NCBI GenBank assembly: GCA_022749755.1
Contig: CM040445.1
Location: 17,443,182 to 17,507,181 of the forward strand
Direction: 5' to 3'
DNA from: Azadirachta indica
Lineage: Eukaryota; Streptophyta; Magnoliopsida; Sapindales; Meliaceae
DNA: 64,000 nucleotides
Each line of letters begins with the position of its first letter. Within the stretch, counting starts at the first letter, position 1. Below, one piece after another: positions 45,201 to 56,599 of the stretch. Made by a program: the position numbers and the translations under genes. The notes beneath the pieces are model-generated. The model searched no databases, was not told where the DNA came from, and saw only the letters and a program-made list of their open reading frames with translations.

Positions 45201-47200
45201 TAGTGAGACCATGACTAGATTCTATATCTATTGATGGCTTTCTCTGTGCTGTTCCAGATTTAAATTGTGTAGATGACAGTTGTTTTCTATGAATTTGTTA
45301 ACATGGCTAGTATCTGTCCAGTTCCTTTTTAGCAGCTGTACTTAATGGATACACTTTACATTATATAAATCAGTAATATTACTGCTCCTAATTAATTGCT
45401 CCAAATTTTTTATTCCAAGCGATAATGATATTCATAAATTGTAATGTAAACTAGTACAATATTCAAAATAATTAGTTATACTATTCCTTCATTCAATTGA
45501 CAAATGCCACATCACTTGGGATAGGAAACTTCAGATAATGATTTGGATGAGTGGTATTATTCTATACACATATTTGATACCAGTTGAGTTAAGGGGTAAT
45601 TTTAGACTGTTACAATTCTATCTCCTTGGAAGCAGTTTTAGGAAATTTCAAACTGATTAATTTTGTAGTCTATAGTGTGATTGTGGATATAGCATGGCTT
45701 GGTGAGTAGTGTGCCCTATGGTATAAATCTAGATAAAGCAGTCTTCAGTCATTTTGACCAGTATTGTGAGTTTTTTGGGTTCACTCAAGATTTTAAGTTT
45801 CTGTTCCCAGTGTTTCCAGCTCATCATAGTTCAGTTAATTGCTGATTTCTTTATGTAATTTCTGACCTAGATTCACCCACCTACTGAATTTGGCCTTGAT
45901 TGAAATTGATTCCCAGTCAGCCTTGTTTATAATCTAAAACCCGATCTGACCATGAACACATTGGATCTGTGCTAGGCTTTTATTTTTGCCGATCCAGATT
46001 CAACAAGATCAGAATATACTGTTGATTGCATTCTGTACCGGGGACCTCCTTAGCAGGTCTGAATAAGGAGGCTGTTACAGCCATATTTTTCATGTCCTGA
46101 AAGGGATGTTGTGTAGATGACCATAAAATGTTTCATACATATTCTCACTCATCTAGTTGGGATAAAAGTTTAAGTTAGTGCAGTCTTAAGAAGTTTTACA
46201 GATGTTGATTTGATTAGTTTCAGGCCTTACATGTCGTCTCAGTCAACTGTGTATCGTTTCTTTCCTTCAAGAATCTTGAGTACCAATATAATGTCCATTT
46301 AGAGAGCTTTTTATGTATCCTTCTTATTTTGCTGTATTGAATGGGATAAAGAGTAAATTTCAAACAGTAAAATCTTATCTTATAGAATTTTTGATCTGGC
46401 TCATTATACCTTTACTATCGACCAATTTATTGAGCCTTTATTTCTATTTTCTTGTAACTACTTTTTGCTGGTTGGTTTTGATTGTATATATGATTACCAT
46501 TTGGTTATCAAGTATGAGATTTTAAGTTTGGATTATTTTCATTGTATATTTGTTGCTTTTAGAGGTGCTCGGTGCTACTTAAAAAAAAAATTGCTAGTTG
46601 ACTTGGTATATTGTATGATACCGAGGGTGTTTGGAGGTGGTAGATAAGTGGCATAAAATGTTCTATACTTATTATCAGTCCTTGTGGATTTGCTTTCTAG
46701 TATCATTAAATTGGGATATGGCTTTATATCATGCCTGCTACTGTTTTAGTTTAGTGGATTGTTGATAAAATGTAATTTCAAAATTGAAATTCAGGCTTCT
46801 CCTGTAATAATTGGAGATCGTCGAGCAGATGTTGAGGCAAAGCGAGCAAACTCCCGAGGTAGAATGATCATTCTCGTTAGTTTGTAATTCATTTTAATAG
46901 TACCTTTAATTATGTTGGAGGACTGATGATGTATTGGCTTTTGCAGTTGGTGGCGGTGGCAGTGGCAGAGGTAGGTTTGCTTCAGGAAGAGTTGGGTTCC
47001 GCAGCGACAGTTTCAAGGGTCGCGGGAACTTTGGTGGTGGCCGGGGTTATGGAAGGAATGAGTTCAGAAGTCAGGGTGAGTTTTCAGGGCGACCAAAAGG
47101 TTCAAGCGGACGTAACGGAGAGGGACGAGCGAATCAGAATGGAAATAGAAGAGGCAGTCATCAAGGCGGTGTGATGAATCGTAACTCTGTTACTGATTGA
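42248..47200 (+). CDS. G3BP-like RNA-binding protein (NTF2 + RRM + RGG)
   Basis: Eight coding exons join in frame to 1443 nt (480 aa): 42248-42427, 43014-43317, 43400-43638, 43754-43970, 44344-44465, 44553-44615, 46795-46858, 46947-47200; all have GT-AG introns. Residues about 14-130 are an NTF2-like domain (FVEQYYHILHQSPGLVHRFYQD, GVIVLVTGCLTGKD, FTQTFFLAPQDKGYFVLNDVFRFV). An acidic stretch (about 180-220) and a Pro/Ala linker (about 270-295) follow. The RRM (about 315-385) has RNP2 IYVRNLS and RNP1 GYCFGFVAF, and a Gly/Arg/Asn-rich RGG tail (about 398-480) completes the G3BP layout. Plant G3BPs bind RNA, localise to stress granules and modulate stress and immune responses. The start fits because the leader intron ends exactly at ATG. 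The intron splitting RRM from tail is unusually long (44616-46794, 2.2 kb). Arabidopsis has several paralogues; I do not assign one. Confidence 0.93.
44616..46794 (+). other. Long intron 6 of the G3BP-like gene
   Basis: This 2.18-kb intron lies inside the RRM coding region and is T-rich on +. Short open frames occur (for example 44951-45193, 46313-46525), but none has a start context or family match. I see no nested gene or transposon ends. Confidence 0.7.
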
Positions 47201-47672
47201 ACAGTCCAGAAGATTTTTTGACAAGAGTACAAATTGAGGGATTTGAAGATGCTAGAAGAAATTCATATTTTTGATTTTCATAGTTGCAACTGCTTATGAG
47301 AAGATTCTTCTTGCGGGTTTAATTTTTCCAGGGGAATTTCATAAAAGCTTGCATAACATGAAAGGGTGTTGCGGTTTAATCGTGTATTCTTTTATAAAAC
47401 TCTCTGTATTTTTTTTTATCTTATTCTCATTTTTTTTTTTTTGGTTACTTCCACACATTAACACAGAACTACATAGCAGTAGCTAGTTCATTGGATGCAG
47501 CAGACTTGGTTCATCTCTTATGTTTTAATCATTTTGGCCTCTTAATACAATATGTTATTGATTCTTCTTTGTGTCTGCATTTTCTTTATTGGATTCAATT
47601 CAGTGAAAGACTTGTGAGATGCAGTATCTATGGAACAACTTTGATCCGTAAACTTAAATGATGGTAATTCAT
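47201..47672. other. Convergent 3' ends of the G3BP-like and RIQ1-like genes
   Basis: Less than 0.5 kb separates the two stop codons, so the 3' UTRs probably meet or overlap around 47500-47600. T-rich runs at 47410-47442 on +. Confidence 0.5.
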
Positions 47673-48357
47673 TCAGTTGCATTTCTGCAAATTGGAAACC
47701 AAATTCGAAGCAGCAAAAGCTGCAGACCCACCAAGAACAGAAACAAGAGCAACAAAAACTTGCAATGCTACTTCCCATGGATAATCTTCAGGCACTAAAT
47801 AAACACAAGATGGACCTAGAAGCAGTAACCCAAGGCTGAGAGTAAGCAGTGCCCCTGGAGTTGCAGGGTCTGTAGCTGCTGAAAGAACACCAAATTCTTC
47901 AGCCTTAGACAGCAAACCCAGTTTCTCAATGGTCGACAGAGAGAAACCAAACTTTTCTGCAGCAGACAAGAGACCAGCTCTCTCAGCTTTTGATAGAAGC
48001 TTGAGTTGCTCAACCCTTGTTAATAACTTCACTGGCGAGCCGCTTGCCAATGGTCCATTCCTTGGCCCTGGCTCCCCTAGAGGAAACACCATTGAGCCCT
48101 GCTGCAATTCAACCAGCAGCATTGAATTCGATTGAAAACATCAATTAAATTAGTAGTAGAATGAAGAATGAGTCACGTACCTTTCTAGAGCTGACAGTTT
48201 TGGCAGCAGAAGGCAAAGGTTTCTGTGTAGCCATGGAGTGAATCAGAAGGGAAGGAAAAGCTGCAGATTTTTGAGTTGTTGGTTTACTTCTTTTAGGGAA
48301 AGAATCAGCAAAAGGGATTCTTCTGCTGCTTCCACCACAAATTGAGGTGGCCTCCAT
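47673..48357 (-). CDS. RIQ1: RIQ1-like thylakoid grana protein (DUF1118)
   Basis: Two exons, 48357-48181 and 48101-47673, join in phase 0 to 201 aa; stop TGA at 47673. The first 60 residues are Ser/Arg/Lys-rich with few acids, fitting a chloroplast transit peptide. Exon 2 holds the DUF1118 body: [51 protein letters not shown], a repeated helix pattern. Two hydrophobic segments follow ([14 protein letters not shown] and [22 protein letters not shown]). Arabidopsis RIQ1 (At5g08050) and RIQ2 are grana proteins that affect LHCII organisation and non-photochemical quenching. The acceptor is a CAGCAG (NAGNAG) site, so a one-residue Gln variant is possible. The gene is divergent from TOM5. RIQ1 rather than RIQ2 is based on synteny from memory. 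Confidence 0.88.
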
Positions 48358-49051
48358 TGATTCTCTTTTGGACTTCAGAACCAGAATAATCTCAACAACT
48401 GCAATGGATGAATGAAAGAACGATGAACAGACACAAATGGATTACGTATCACTGATTTTAAGTGGTTGGGGATCCACGTGGCAGCGTATGATTGGCTAGT
48501 TCGTTCAATGTTCATTATTGATTGGCTAATATTAGCCGGAAATATGTTTATTTTACAATATTCAATTAATTTCGAAAATTAGTTTACAAAATGATTAATC
48601 TTTTAAAAGACATCAATTACTCATAGAATATCTTCAAATTGTAGATGTTTAATTTAAAACTCGTTGTAAATTAATTTTTTATTTATATATTTATAGAGAA
48701 AATTCAAAATTTAATCATCTTAACTTAGCATTAAAAATCACAAATCCATACCTTAACAAAACTCTCATTTCTTATAAATAAAAAAGATTATAATTTTCTA
48801 TTTTAAAAAATAAGATTTAAGGATAAAAAAATAAAATAATAACAAAAAGAAAAACCTGGGATTGATCCTAATTACATATTTACCCCGAGATGAGATCATA
48901 CAAACATCTCCGCGGTTCAGACCCTGGAAAGAGCACTTTAGTAATTTCAACAGGCAGCCCATTATACTCTGTGGCCCTCTTCAATTCTCGTCTTCCTAAA
49001 CCCAAGGCCAAAACCCTAGCTCACAAAGGGAACTCTTGTAGCGCATCATCG
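48358..49051. promoter_or_regulatory. Shared divergent promoter region of RIQ1-like and TOM5
   Basis: About 690 bp between the two start codons. It contains a G-box CACGTG (48475-48480, within CCACGTGGC) and two inverted CCAAT boxes, ATTGGCTA at 48491-48498 and 48521-48528, spaced exactly 30 bp. All are nearer RIQ1. A G-box plus CCAAT arrangement is common in light- and ABA-responsive plant promoters. No obvious TATA on either side. The TOM5 leader probably occupies the last 100-150 bp. Confidence 0.55.
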
Positions 49052-50781
49052 ATGGCGGAATCTGTGATCTCGGTCGAGAAGCTTAAATCCTTCTGGCACT
49101 CTCAGCTTCACGACGAGGAGAAGTGGGCCCTCAACGTGGTCTGATTTCTCTCTTTGATTTCCCCCCTTTTATTTATCTTTTCCGCAAATTATAGCCGTGT
49201 CTTTGAAAATTTTCATTTTCGAATTATTAACTTCTTACATGATGTGTTTTGTTTGTTTGGTGTGATTATTGACTTATCAATTATATAATATGTTATTGTT
49301 TGTTCTTCATTGCTGCGGTGAATTATACAAATTAAGGTTAATAAAAGTTGAAAATACCTAATATTCAGTCTATTGAAAGGAATTATATTTTTTAGAAAAT
49401 ACAAAATGGGTCCGAATTATTTTTGTTTGAGTTCCTTTGAGTTGACACTCTAGTTGATTGGCATTCTTTTGCTTTAAACAACAATGAGTTCCTTTGTTTT
49501 TGTCTCACCATGAATGTGATTAACATTGTAATTTTTTGTTTCATTCATGAATTTAGTTTCTTAGAGTCTTTCGATTTTAAGAGAATTATGTGTGAGAATC
49601 AAAATAAGTCTTTGCTGTTTTCTGTGGTTGACCTGTAATTTGATGTAAGAAGCAATTATGACCTTCCACTGGTGGGTGGTTATGGTTTCCTCTTTGAATT
49701 TCTCTCCAAAGTGTACTTCTTATGGTAATCGTGCTAGCTGCCATAAGAACTGATAAAGGAAGAAACAGATTCCCGGAAAATTTTCAAGTAAAAACAGTCG
49801 GTTTGTTACTTAAAGCAATAGAATGTCGGGAAGTTTTGCCATAATCAAATAGCTATTGTGGTTAAAATTGCAGCCTACTTTTGTGAAATTTTGTTCAACT
49901 CTTGAAGAAATAGCTGTTTCTATAACTCTAATAATTCTGTGTGAACTCTGAACTACTTTTTCCCTATTTTCCAAGTTTTACCTTTTTTTTCCTCTGAATA
50001 GTGTTCCTGGACAAAGTTTTGAATTTTCTAGAGGTCAGCTTTCAGCATTTGACATTATCCCTTCCCTCACATGTCAGATGTTGGACAATTGAAGGGTGGT
50101 TTTATGTGTATGGTAGAAGCAGTGGCCAGAGTTTCTTCCATGTATCTACCAACTTTAACAACTACAACTTTTAGTGGATGCTAGGGTAAAACTTCTGTGT
50201 GTATATATCATAGTCATGAATTTGATTACATAAGAAAATAAACACTTGTTGTGGTTCCTGCAGTATATTCTTTGATTGTTTAATATGTTTTTGAAGAGGA
50301 TGTCAAGAACCTGAAACCGAGTAAATCCGGAACTAGATGCTCTCGAGTTTCCCAAATGCCACTTGAGCCAAGACACAGAGTTGATTGTCTAGGATTTGTG
50401 AGAACTCCGGATTTAATAGTTGGTATTCAGATAATCCCTGATGAATTTCACACACTGTTTTGTTGTTTGCGAATAAGCCTCTTGTCTGAAACATTAGTTG
50501 CATTCAGAAAACACCAAAAAGGCCAAAAACAATTAATAACAATAAAATGGTATTATAATTGCAGCTTCTCACTGATTTAGATACCGTTGAAAATGTTCGT
50601 TTTCTTCGGATGCAGTGAAGTAATAAAACTTGTCAATATATTGTTTTTACTGTAATCTCACATGGAAGAGAAGCTGAGTTTCATGGTTTTTTTCTCCTTG
50701 CAGAAACTGCTGCGTGCTGCAGGGCTGTTTGCAGGCTCCATTTTTCTGATGCGCAATTACGGTGATCTCATGGGAATATGA
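49052..50781 (+). CDS. TOM5: TOM5, small subunit of the mitochondrial outer-membrane translocase
   Basis: Two exons, 49052-49138 and 50704-50781, join to 54 aa: MAESVISVEKLKSFWHSQLHD, then EEKWALNV|KLLRAAGLFAG, then SIFLMRNYGDLMGI. This is the plant TOM5 pattern: a short acidic/basic cytosolic N-terminus with W-H-S...H-D-E-(E/Q)-K-W-A and one membrane helix (about residues 31-46) ending in YGDLMG. It belongs to the TOM core complex in the outer mitochondrial membrane. The intron is 1.57 kb with donor GTG|GTCTGA, which is weak, and acceptor TTGCAG. The start was set by family length; the frame stays open upstream to an ATG at 48890. Arabidopsis counterpart from memory: At5g08040. Confidence 0.92.
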
Positions 50782-52225
50782 GGAACGATGAAAGGCCGGC
50801 CTTTTTCCCAACTCCAAATCACTGAAAGACTAGGAGTATTTCTCAAATGTTGTGAATCAATTTTAGGTTTTTTTCTTTTAAGATTTGTTTTCTTATGTTA
50901 ATTGTTTCTTTAGCTGAGTAATGTTGTTCAGTTTACAAACATTAACGGGAATTATGTCCTGCCTTTAAATTACATTCAATGGTAGCTCCACATTAATAAT
51001 TTACTTCATAACACGTCCCCGTTTGGGCCTGAAAATCCCGTCCTCGGCCCGATTCTGTTTACACTAAAACGGGGACGGGCTGGGCTTAGAATGGCCTCGT
51101 TTTCTAAAAGGCATGTTCCGACCATACCCTTGTCCTGAATAATCGTGGTTGGCTTCATTTGATCTCTCTTATTGTTTTTCTTTACCGAAAAACAAAATGT
51201 TTAGATCGTACAAATATTAAATCCATTAGTTTAATATGTTTAAGCCAATGATATTCTAATGGTTTTAGACTTGATACAAATTCTAGACAAAATATCAAAT
51301 TTTATTGGTTTAAATATATATTTAAGGTATTTATTTAAAATTAATCTTTACAATTCTCATTTTCTGAGTTAACCTGGAGTACTAATAATTTTCAATTTCC
51401 TGTGAAGTAGTAGAATTTTTTTAATTTCTCTTCAAACTCTATAATTCAAATTTATTTTAATTCTATTTTTCATATTTTTTGAACAATAATAATCTACCTT
51501 AATTCTCATTTATTTATTTTTATTCTATTTTTTCAAATGTAATCAAATGACTACAAAACATTATCAAAGCAATAATTATTGAAATCTCATAGGAGATATG
51601 TAATAATACCTTGTAATAATAATAATGATACGAATTAAAGTGTCATATCTTTTCAACAATACCAATACTACAATTTAGTTTTTTTATATATCAAATTATC
51701 TATTTACATGTTATCTCGGTAATTTAATTAAAATAAGCACTTGATTTCTTTCATAAAATAATTAAATAAAAATAAAAATAATTGACAAATAATCACCAAT
51801 TTATCTAAGAATTTTAATTTACAAAATTAAAAATCATATTTATTAGTTCTTCTTATTACTGAAAATTTGAACAAAGTTTTTTAAAAAATTAAAAATAATA
51901 AAGAACTTAATTGATTAAATAAATGGACTCACATGTATTGTGTTTCAAAATTTTGGATAATGCAAGGACTGACCGACAAAAGAAGCCCATCGTCATGCTC
52001 GGCCCGTTTTAAAAACGAAGAAGATTTTTCATCCTTATCACCAGCCCCATTTTCTTGGCTCTTTTTTTTTTTTCTCTAAATTATTGTTCTCAAATCTTCA
52101 GTTTGGATGGATTAGACTGGGTTTATTCATAAATTTAATTTAATATAGTGGTGAGATAGAGTTTTTGTCATCCTTTTTCTCTTTGCATCATAATAGGGTA
52201 AGCATAATCACAGGAAAAGTCACAC
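50782..52225. other. Spacer with a decayed hAT-like GC-patterned repeat
   Basis: After the TOM5 3' UTR, the patch 51015-51110 (cgtccccgtttgggcctg, ccgtcctcggcccg, acggggacgggctgggc) and the patch 51975-52060 (cccatcgtcatgctcggcccg) look like the two ends of one old non-autonomous transposon about 1 kb long. 61485-61560 has similar words (gggctggggaatgag). I could not locate termini or duplications. Everything between is AT-rich. Confidence 0.4.
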
Positions 52226-52256
52226 ACACACACACGTGTGTGTATATATATATACA
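52222..52256. repeat. Compound (CA)n(TG)n(TA)n microsatellite
   Basis: cacacacacacacacgtgtgtgtatatatata, with the CA and TG halves forming an inverted pair around ACGT. Confidence 0.9.
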
Positions 52257-52269
52257 TGAGTAGAATCAG

Positions 52270-52500
52270 TAGTTCTTCTTTTTTTTTTAATACAAAATTT
52301 TATGTTAATTATAAATCATTAAATATAGAGACATCTAACAGTTGAAATTACATCCGATCATGTAATTAATGTATAATTAATACATTCATTATTAATACAT
52401 ACGTTAGATGCAATTTCAACCATTGGATGTCCCTATATCTAATAGTTTACAATTAATATAAAATTTTATATAAAAAAAAGTGATTACTAATGCTGCCCTT
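52270..52500. mobile_element. MITE with long terminal inverted repeats
   Basis: The left and right halves are inverted copies of about 95-100 bp: tacaaaattttatgttaatt...agagacatctaacagttgaaatt on the left against aatttcaaccattggatgtcccta...attaatataaaattttata on the right. It belongs to the same family as 16324-16560. It could fold into a near-complete hairpin. No target duplication can be read because both flanks are TA-rich. Confidence 0.68.
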
Positions 52501-53727
52501 ATATATATATATTACAAAGAATAACTTATTAAAATTTAAAATTAATTAGATTTGAAAACAATTAAATTGCCAATCTAATTAATTAGATAATAAAACCATT
52601 GAAAGGTGCGAATTTGGCTTTAATTTCATGCAATGATCAATTAAACTTCTTTTCTTGGAGTTTAATATTTCAGTGGTCAAATCAACATTTCAAAATACGT
52701 CAAGGCAAGTTAATAATATAAAAGTGATATTTTCTATCCAAGTGATAGATAGTAAAACTTCAGAGAGGGTATGTGATAATACTTCAAAATAAGAATAAAA
52801 ATAGAAATTAAGTTTTCATATCTTCTCAACAATAATAATGCTAGAATTTAATCTTCATATGCCAAATTACCAATTTATGTATTGTCACACTAAGTAATTA
52901 AAATAAATACTTGATTTCTTTTATAAAATAATTAATAAGTATAAAATAATTGACAATAATCACTAATTTATCTAAAAATTTATAATTTACTATAACTATG
53001 TCATAACAAAATAGCAAATTTGATTCTTCAACTTTTTTTTCATAAATATATAAGAATAAAAAATATAATATGATATTTATTTTAAATTATTTAAATTTAT
53101 AAGTATTAGTTTAAAATAATTAAACATATTAATAAATTATAATTCTAATTTATAGTAGAATTGACCAAAAAAAAAAAAATAGAGAGAACATATTCAATGA
53201 ATCTTAGAGTATTACGTTTCCTATTATTATTATAAAAAAATATTCTATTTATTAAATGTAATAACAAGATCTCTTGGAAAGAATAAAATTTTTGACGGTT
53301 TATGTCTTTCTTAATCTTATATTATTAAACTAAAAGATATTAACTTATTGATTATAAATTAGTCATTTTGTTTAATTTTGATTGATTAATTTTTATTCTA
53401 TTAAAAATTGATTGTTTCAATAATTAAAAATCGTTTTTTTTTTATTATTACTATATATATATGTTACGAAAAAATAACTTATTAAAATCTAAAATTAATT
53501 AAAAGCAAACACGTGGTAGTTGTTGGCCATTGAAATGGAAACAAAAACCTCCGTATACTTAATACATCGCAAAAGGATAACAATTTTTACTTTTATTTTA
53601 TTATCCTCCAAGTTAAAAAATATTAGAGCCAACTTATTATTTTCAATTTAAATTTCTTCTAACAATTTAGTTGCAATTCTTTTTGTACCAACAACCGCTT
53701 GCTTGTTTTCTCCTAATAAACAATATT
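52501..53727. other. AT-rich spacer, no gene seen
   Basis: Contains words also seen at 51590-51850 (aataatacc, cacttgatttcttt(c/t)ataaaataatt), suggesting an old local duplication of about 250 bp (51700-51840 with 52880-53000). No coding frame. Confidence 0.45.
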
Positions 53728-54606
53728 GTTGAATCGAGCTAATCGGTTTGATAGGTTCAATTATTTTTATTATGGTTTAAATTAAAAAATTACATTTTTT
53801 TTTATCAAAAACTTGAAATAATTGTGAATATGATTATTTAAATAATTTAATTATTTATAAATGATTGATACATGTGTGTGACGGTAAAAGTTTAAAATTT
53901 TATAACATATAGTTAAGTTTTTAATTTGGTGTCCAAATCAAAAATTGATCAAAATTTTCAATTTCTAATTTTAACGAGCTGTAAGTAAACTAGTCAATAT
54001 TTTAATTTTATACCAACTCTTAATTACAGTAAAATCTAGTAGAAATATGAACAACAAATATGTTAAACTTAAAAATAGAAAAATAAAAATAATAAATAAT
54101 ATTGACTTTTGTACTCTTAAGAAAAAAGGAATATAAATTCTAAAAAAAAAGATTTAAAATTAAAATTTTCTTAATAAGAAAGAAAGATAAAAATTTACCG
54201 AACTCAAATAATGATTTAGAGATTTTAAACACACAATTATGTATGATGATATTAAAAATCTCAAAAAAATCCTCAAATAATAGAAGCTTTACAACTCTTG
54301 AATATGGCTTATAAAATAATTCTTTGGTTCATGAAAATGATCAACCGTTACACTAAAATTACAGCCAAATTAGATCCCTCAATAGTTTTACCATCCAATT
54401 AATTAGCTCAGCAATTTGTTTGCCTTCTCTTTAAGCAGTGATATCACTATTTTTTATTTGATATAAGCTATCATAACATTAAACATATATAACCATTTTT
54501 GAATGAAATAATCATATTGATAATATCAGTAATTTGTAGTCTTTGCCATCATTTTCATTATCACATTATCATTTTATGTTCAATGATATTAATATAAGCT
54601 AAAGGT

Positions 54607-54644
<38 letters not shown>

Positions 54645-55665
54645 ATATATATATATATATGATCCTGTTCTCATTTGATGATCTTCAAATAACTTTGAAT
54701 TTATGAAATTTTTCAGTACCCACTTATGTATATGCATAATAATTATTCATATGAGGTACATACAAATATTATCAATATGATTATTTCATTCAAAAATGGT
54801 TATATATGCTTAATGTTATGATATCTTATATCAAATAGTGATATCACTGCTTAAAGAGAAGGCAAACAAATTGCTGAGCTAATTAATTGGATGGTAAAAC
54901 TATTGAGGGATCTAATTTGGCTGTAATTTTAGTGTAACAGCAAATCATTTTCATGAACCAAAGTATGTTATAAAGACATATTCAAGAGTTTTCATATTTT
55001 GCATGTTTGTGTTTTCAAATTCTAATTTTTTCAATTAAACCAGTCCACTCAATGCGATTTTTTATGTCTATTGGTCCAATGAAAATTTAACATTTATCAT
55101 TTATTATTTGAGAAATTTTTTGTGGCTTTAAATATGATCATATATAATTGTGTGTATAAAATCTCTAAAATACTATTTGAGTTTAGTCAAATTTTATCTT
55201 TCTTTCTTATTAAAAAAAAATTTAATTTTAAATCACTTTTTATCAAATTTATAATCCTTTTTTCATAAAAATACAAAACTCATTATTACTTATTATTGTT
55301 ATTTTTTTATTTTTAAAGCTAATAAATTTATTGTTCATATTTATACTAGATTCTACGTTAATTTAAAAGTTGGTAGAAAATTGAAATATTGACCAATTTT
55401 GGTTACTAGTTCTTAAAATTGAGAATCGAAAAATTTGATCAGGTTTTAGTTTAAACGTTAAAATTAAAAAATAAATTATAATTTATAGAATTTTAAACTT
55501 TTATCATCACACAGATGTACTAACCATTTATAGGTAATCATATTATAGTAGAATAATCATACTCACAATTGTTTCAAGTTTTAGATAAAAATATTTAATT
55601 TTTTAATTTGAACCGAAACAAAAATAAACAAAACAAAAACCAATCGATTCGATTTTTTTTGGTTA
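53728..55665. mobile_element. Fold-back element with arms of about 0.8-0.9 kb
   Basis: The left arm (53728-54535) and right arm (54765-55665) are inverted copies. Inner part: caaatttgctgagc-type word, cagtgatatcacta and atataaccatttttgaatgaaataatcatattgata, mirrored at 54770-54900. Middle: aaagataaaaatttaccgaactcaaata mirrored by tatttgagtttagtcaaattttatcttt. Outer: aatcggtttgataggttcaatt mirrored near 55610-55660. The loop (about 230 bp) holds a (CT)n(TA)n tract at 54608-54661. No coding capacity. A second member lies at 62780-64000. A transcript would form a very long hairpin. Confidence 0.8.
54608..54661. repeat. Compound (CT)n(AT)n microsatellite in the fold-back loop
   Basis: About 16 CT units followed by about 10 AT units, at the centre of the inverted repeat. 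Confidence 0.9.
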
Positions 55666-56154
55666 TGTACTGTACATGGGTTCATTTATATTTCTTTAAA
55701 TTGAACTATGCAATTAGGCTAAAATAAGGTTTACCCAACCCCAGCTTTAACTAATTATACTATAGTACAGTTCAAAATTTACCACAAAAAGGGGTGTATG
55801 CTCTCAAATTAAAAGAAATTTATTGTCTTACATTGCTGAGAGAATTAAAAAATAATTTCCGTTAAATTTTATCAAGCTATTATCTAATAAAATTTATTAT
55901 TAATTATTTCATTTAACTAATAAAATTTATTGTGTCAAAATAAGGAAAAAACTATAAGATTCCTGAAATATTGTGTAAACTACATTTTAATTTACGTAAT
56001 TTAGAAATTACCCATTTTAACTTTAATTTGTTGAATAAATCAAGTTCAGAAGCAACCTGCTTTCGTCCCTTATTTCTTAAAATTAATCATACTATCTCGT
56101 AGATTAAGAAATTTGAAGTTTAATTGTTGACAACGATTTTGGCAATTAGTATCC
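55666..56154. other. Spacer, nothing recognised
   Basis: AT-rich, no gene. Confidence 0.5.
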
Positions 56155-56550
56155 AACACACAATTTTTCTCTTTCCTTCCATATATCTATAAAAAGAAAG
56201 GCAGATTAGGGGTGTCGGTTTCTTGACGTCCTTTGATGCCAAGTTAGTAGGGTTTTCTTTGTAAAAATAATTTGAAAAATGTAGTAAAAGAATCTGAGAA
56301 ACATAGTACAAATAGTCTTGGAAGCATAGTAAAAATAATTTGGGAAGCATATTTAGAATAAGAAAATTAAAGAAGCCATAGTCTCATTTTTTATGTACCT
56401 TCTCTTAGCCGAAAAAGTCATATTTTTTTAACTGCTAATCATAAGGAGTGGAGCTTGCTAGTTTTCCTTTTTATTGGGGTTTTTGTCACCCACTATAACT
56501 CAGTTATTCAGTTATTAACTCTTCACGGTAGTATATTTTTTTCTATAACA
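56155..56550. repeat. Left direct repeat of a 4.3-kb region
   Basis: Aligns with 60140-60510 in the same orientation: shared atatatctataaaaa, gtaaaaataatttg(a)aaaatgtagtaaaa, ggaagcatatt(t/c)a(g/a)aat, aactgctaatcat(a)agga, ggtttttgtcacc(c)actataactca and ggtagtatattt. Length and orientation would fit LTRs, but ends of the form TG...CA and a target duplication were not found. Confidence 0.65.
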
Positions 56551-56599
56551 TCGACCCTCAATTTTCAGTAGCGATAACTCATTAGTTCGTTGCTAGAAA

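Noticed and set aside
46926..47174. Alternative plus frame in the last G3BP exon
   Set aside because: Frame-shifted reading of the RGG-coding exon.
47929..48135. Plus-strand frame over RIQ1-like exon 2
   Set aside because: Antisense shadow; the minus frame has the DUF1118 pattern and joins in phase with the transit-peptide exon.
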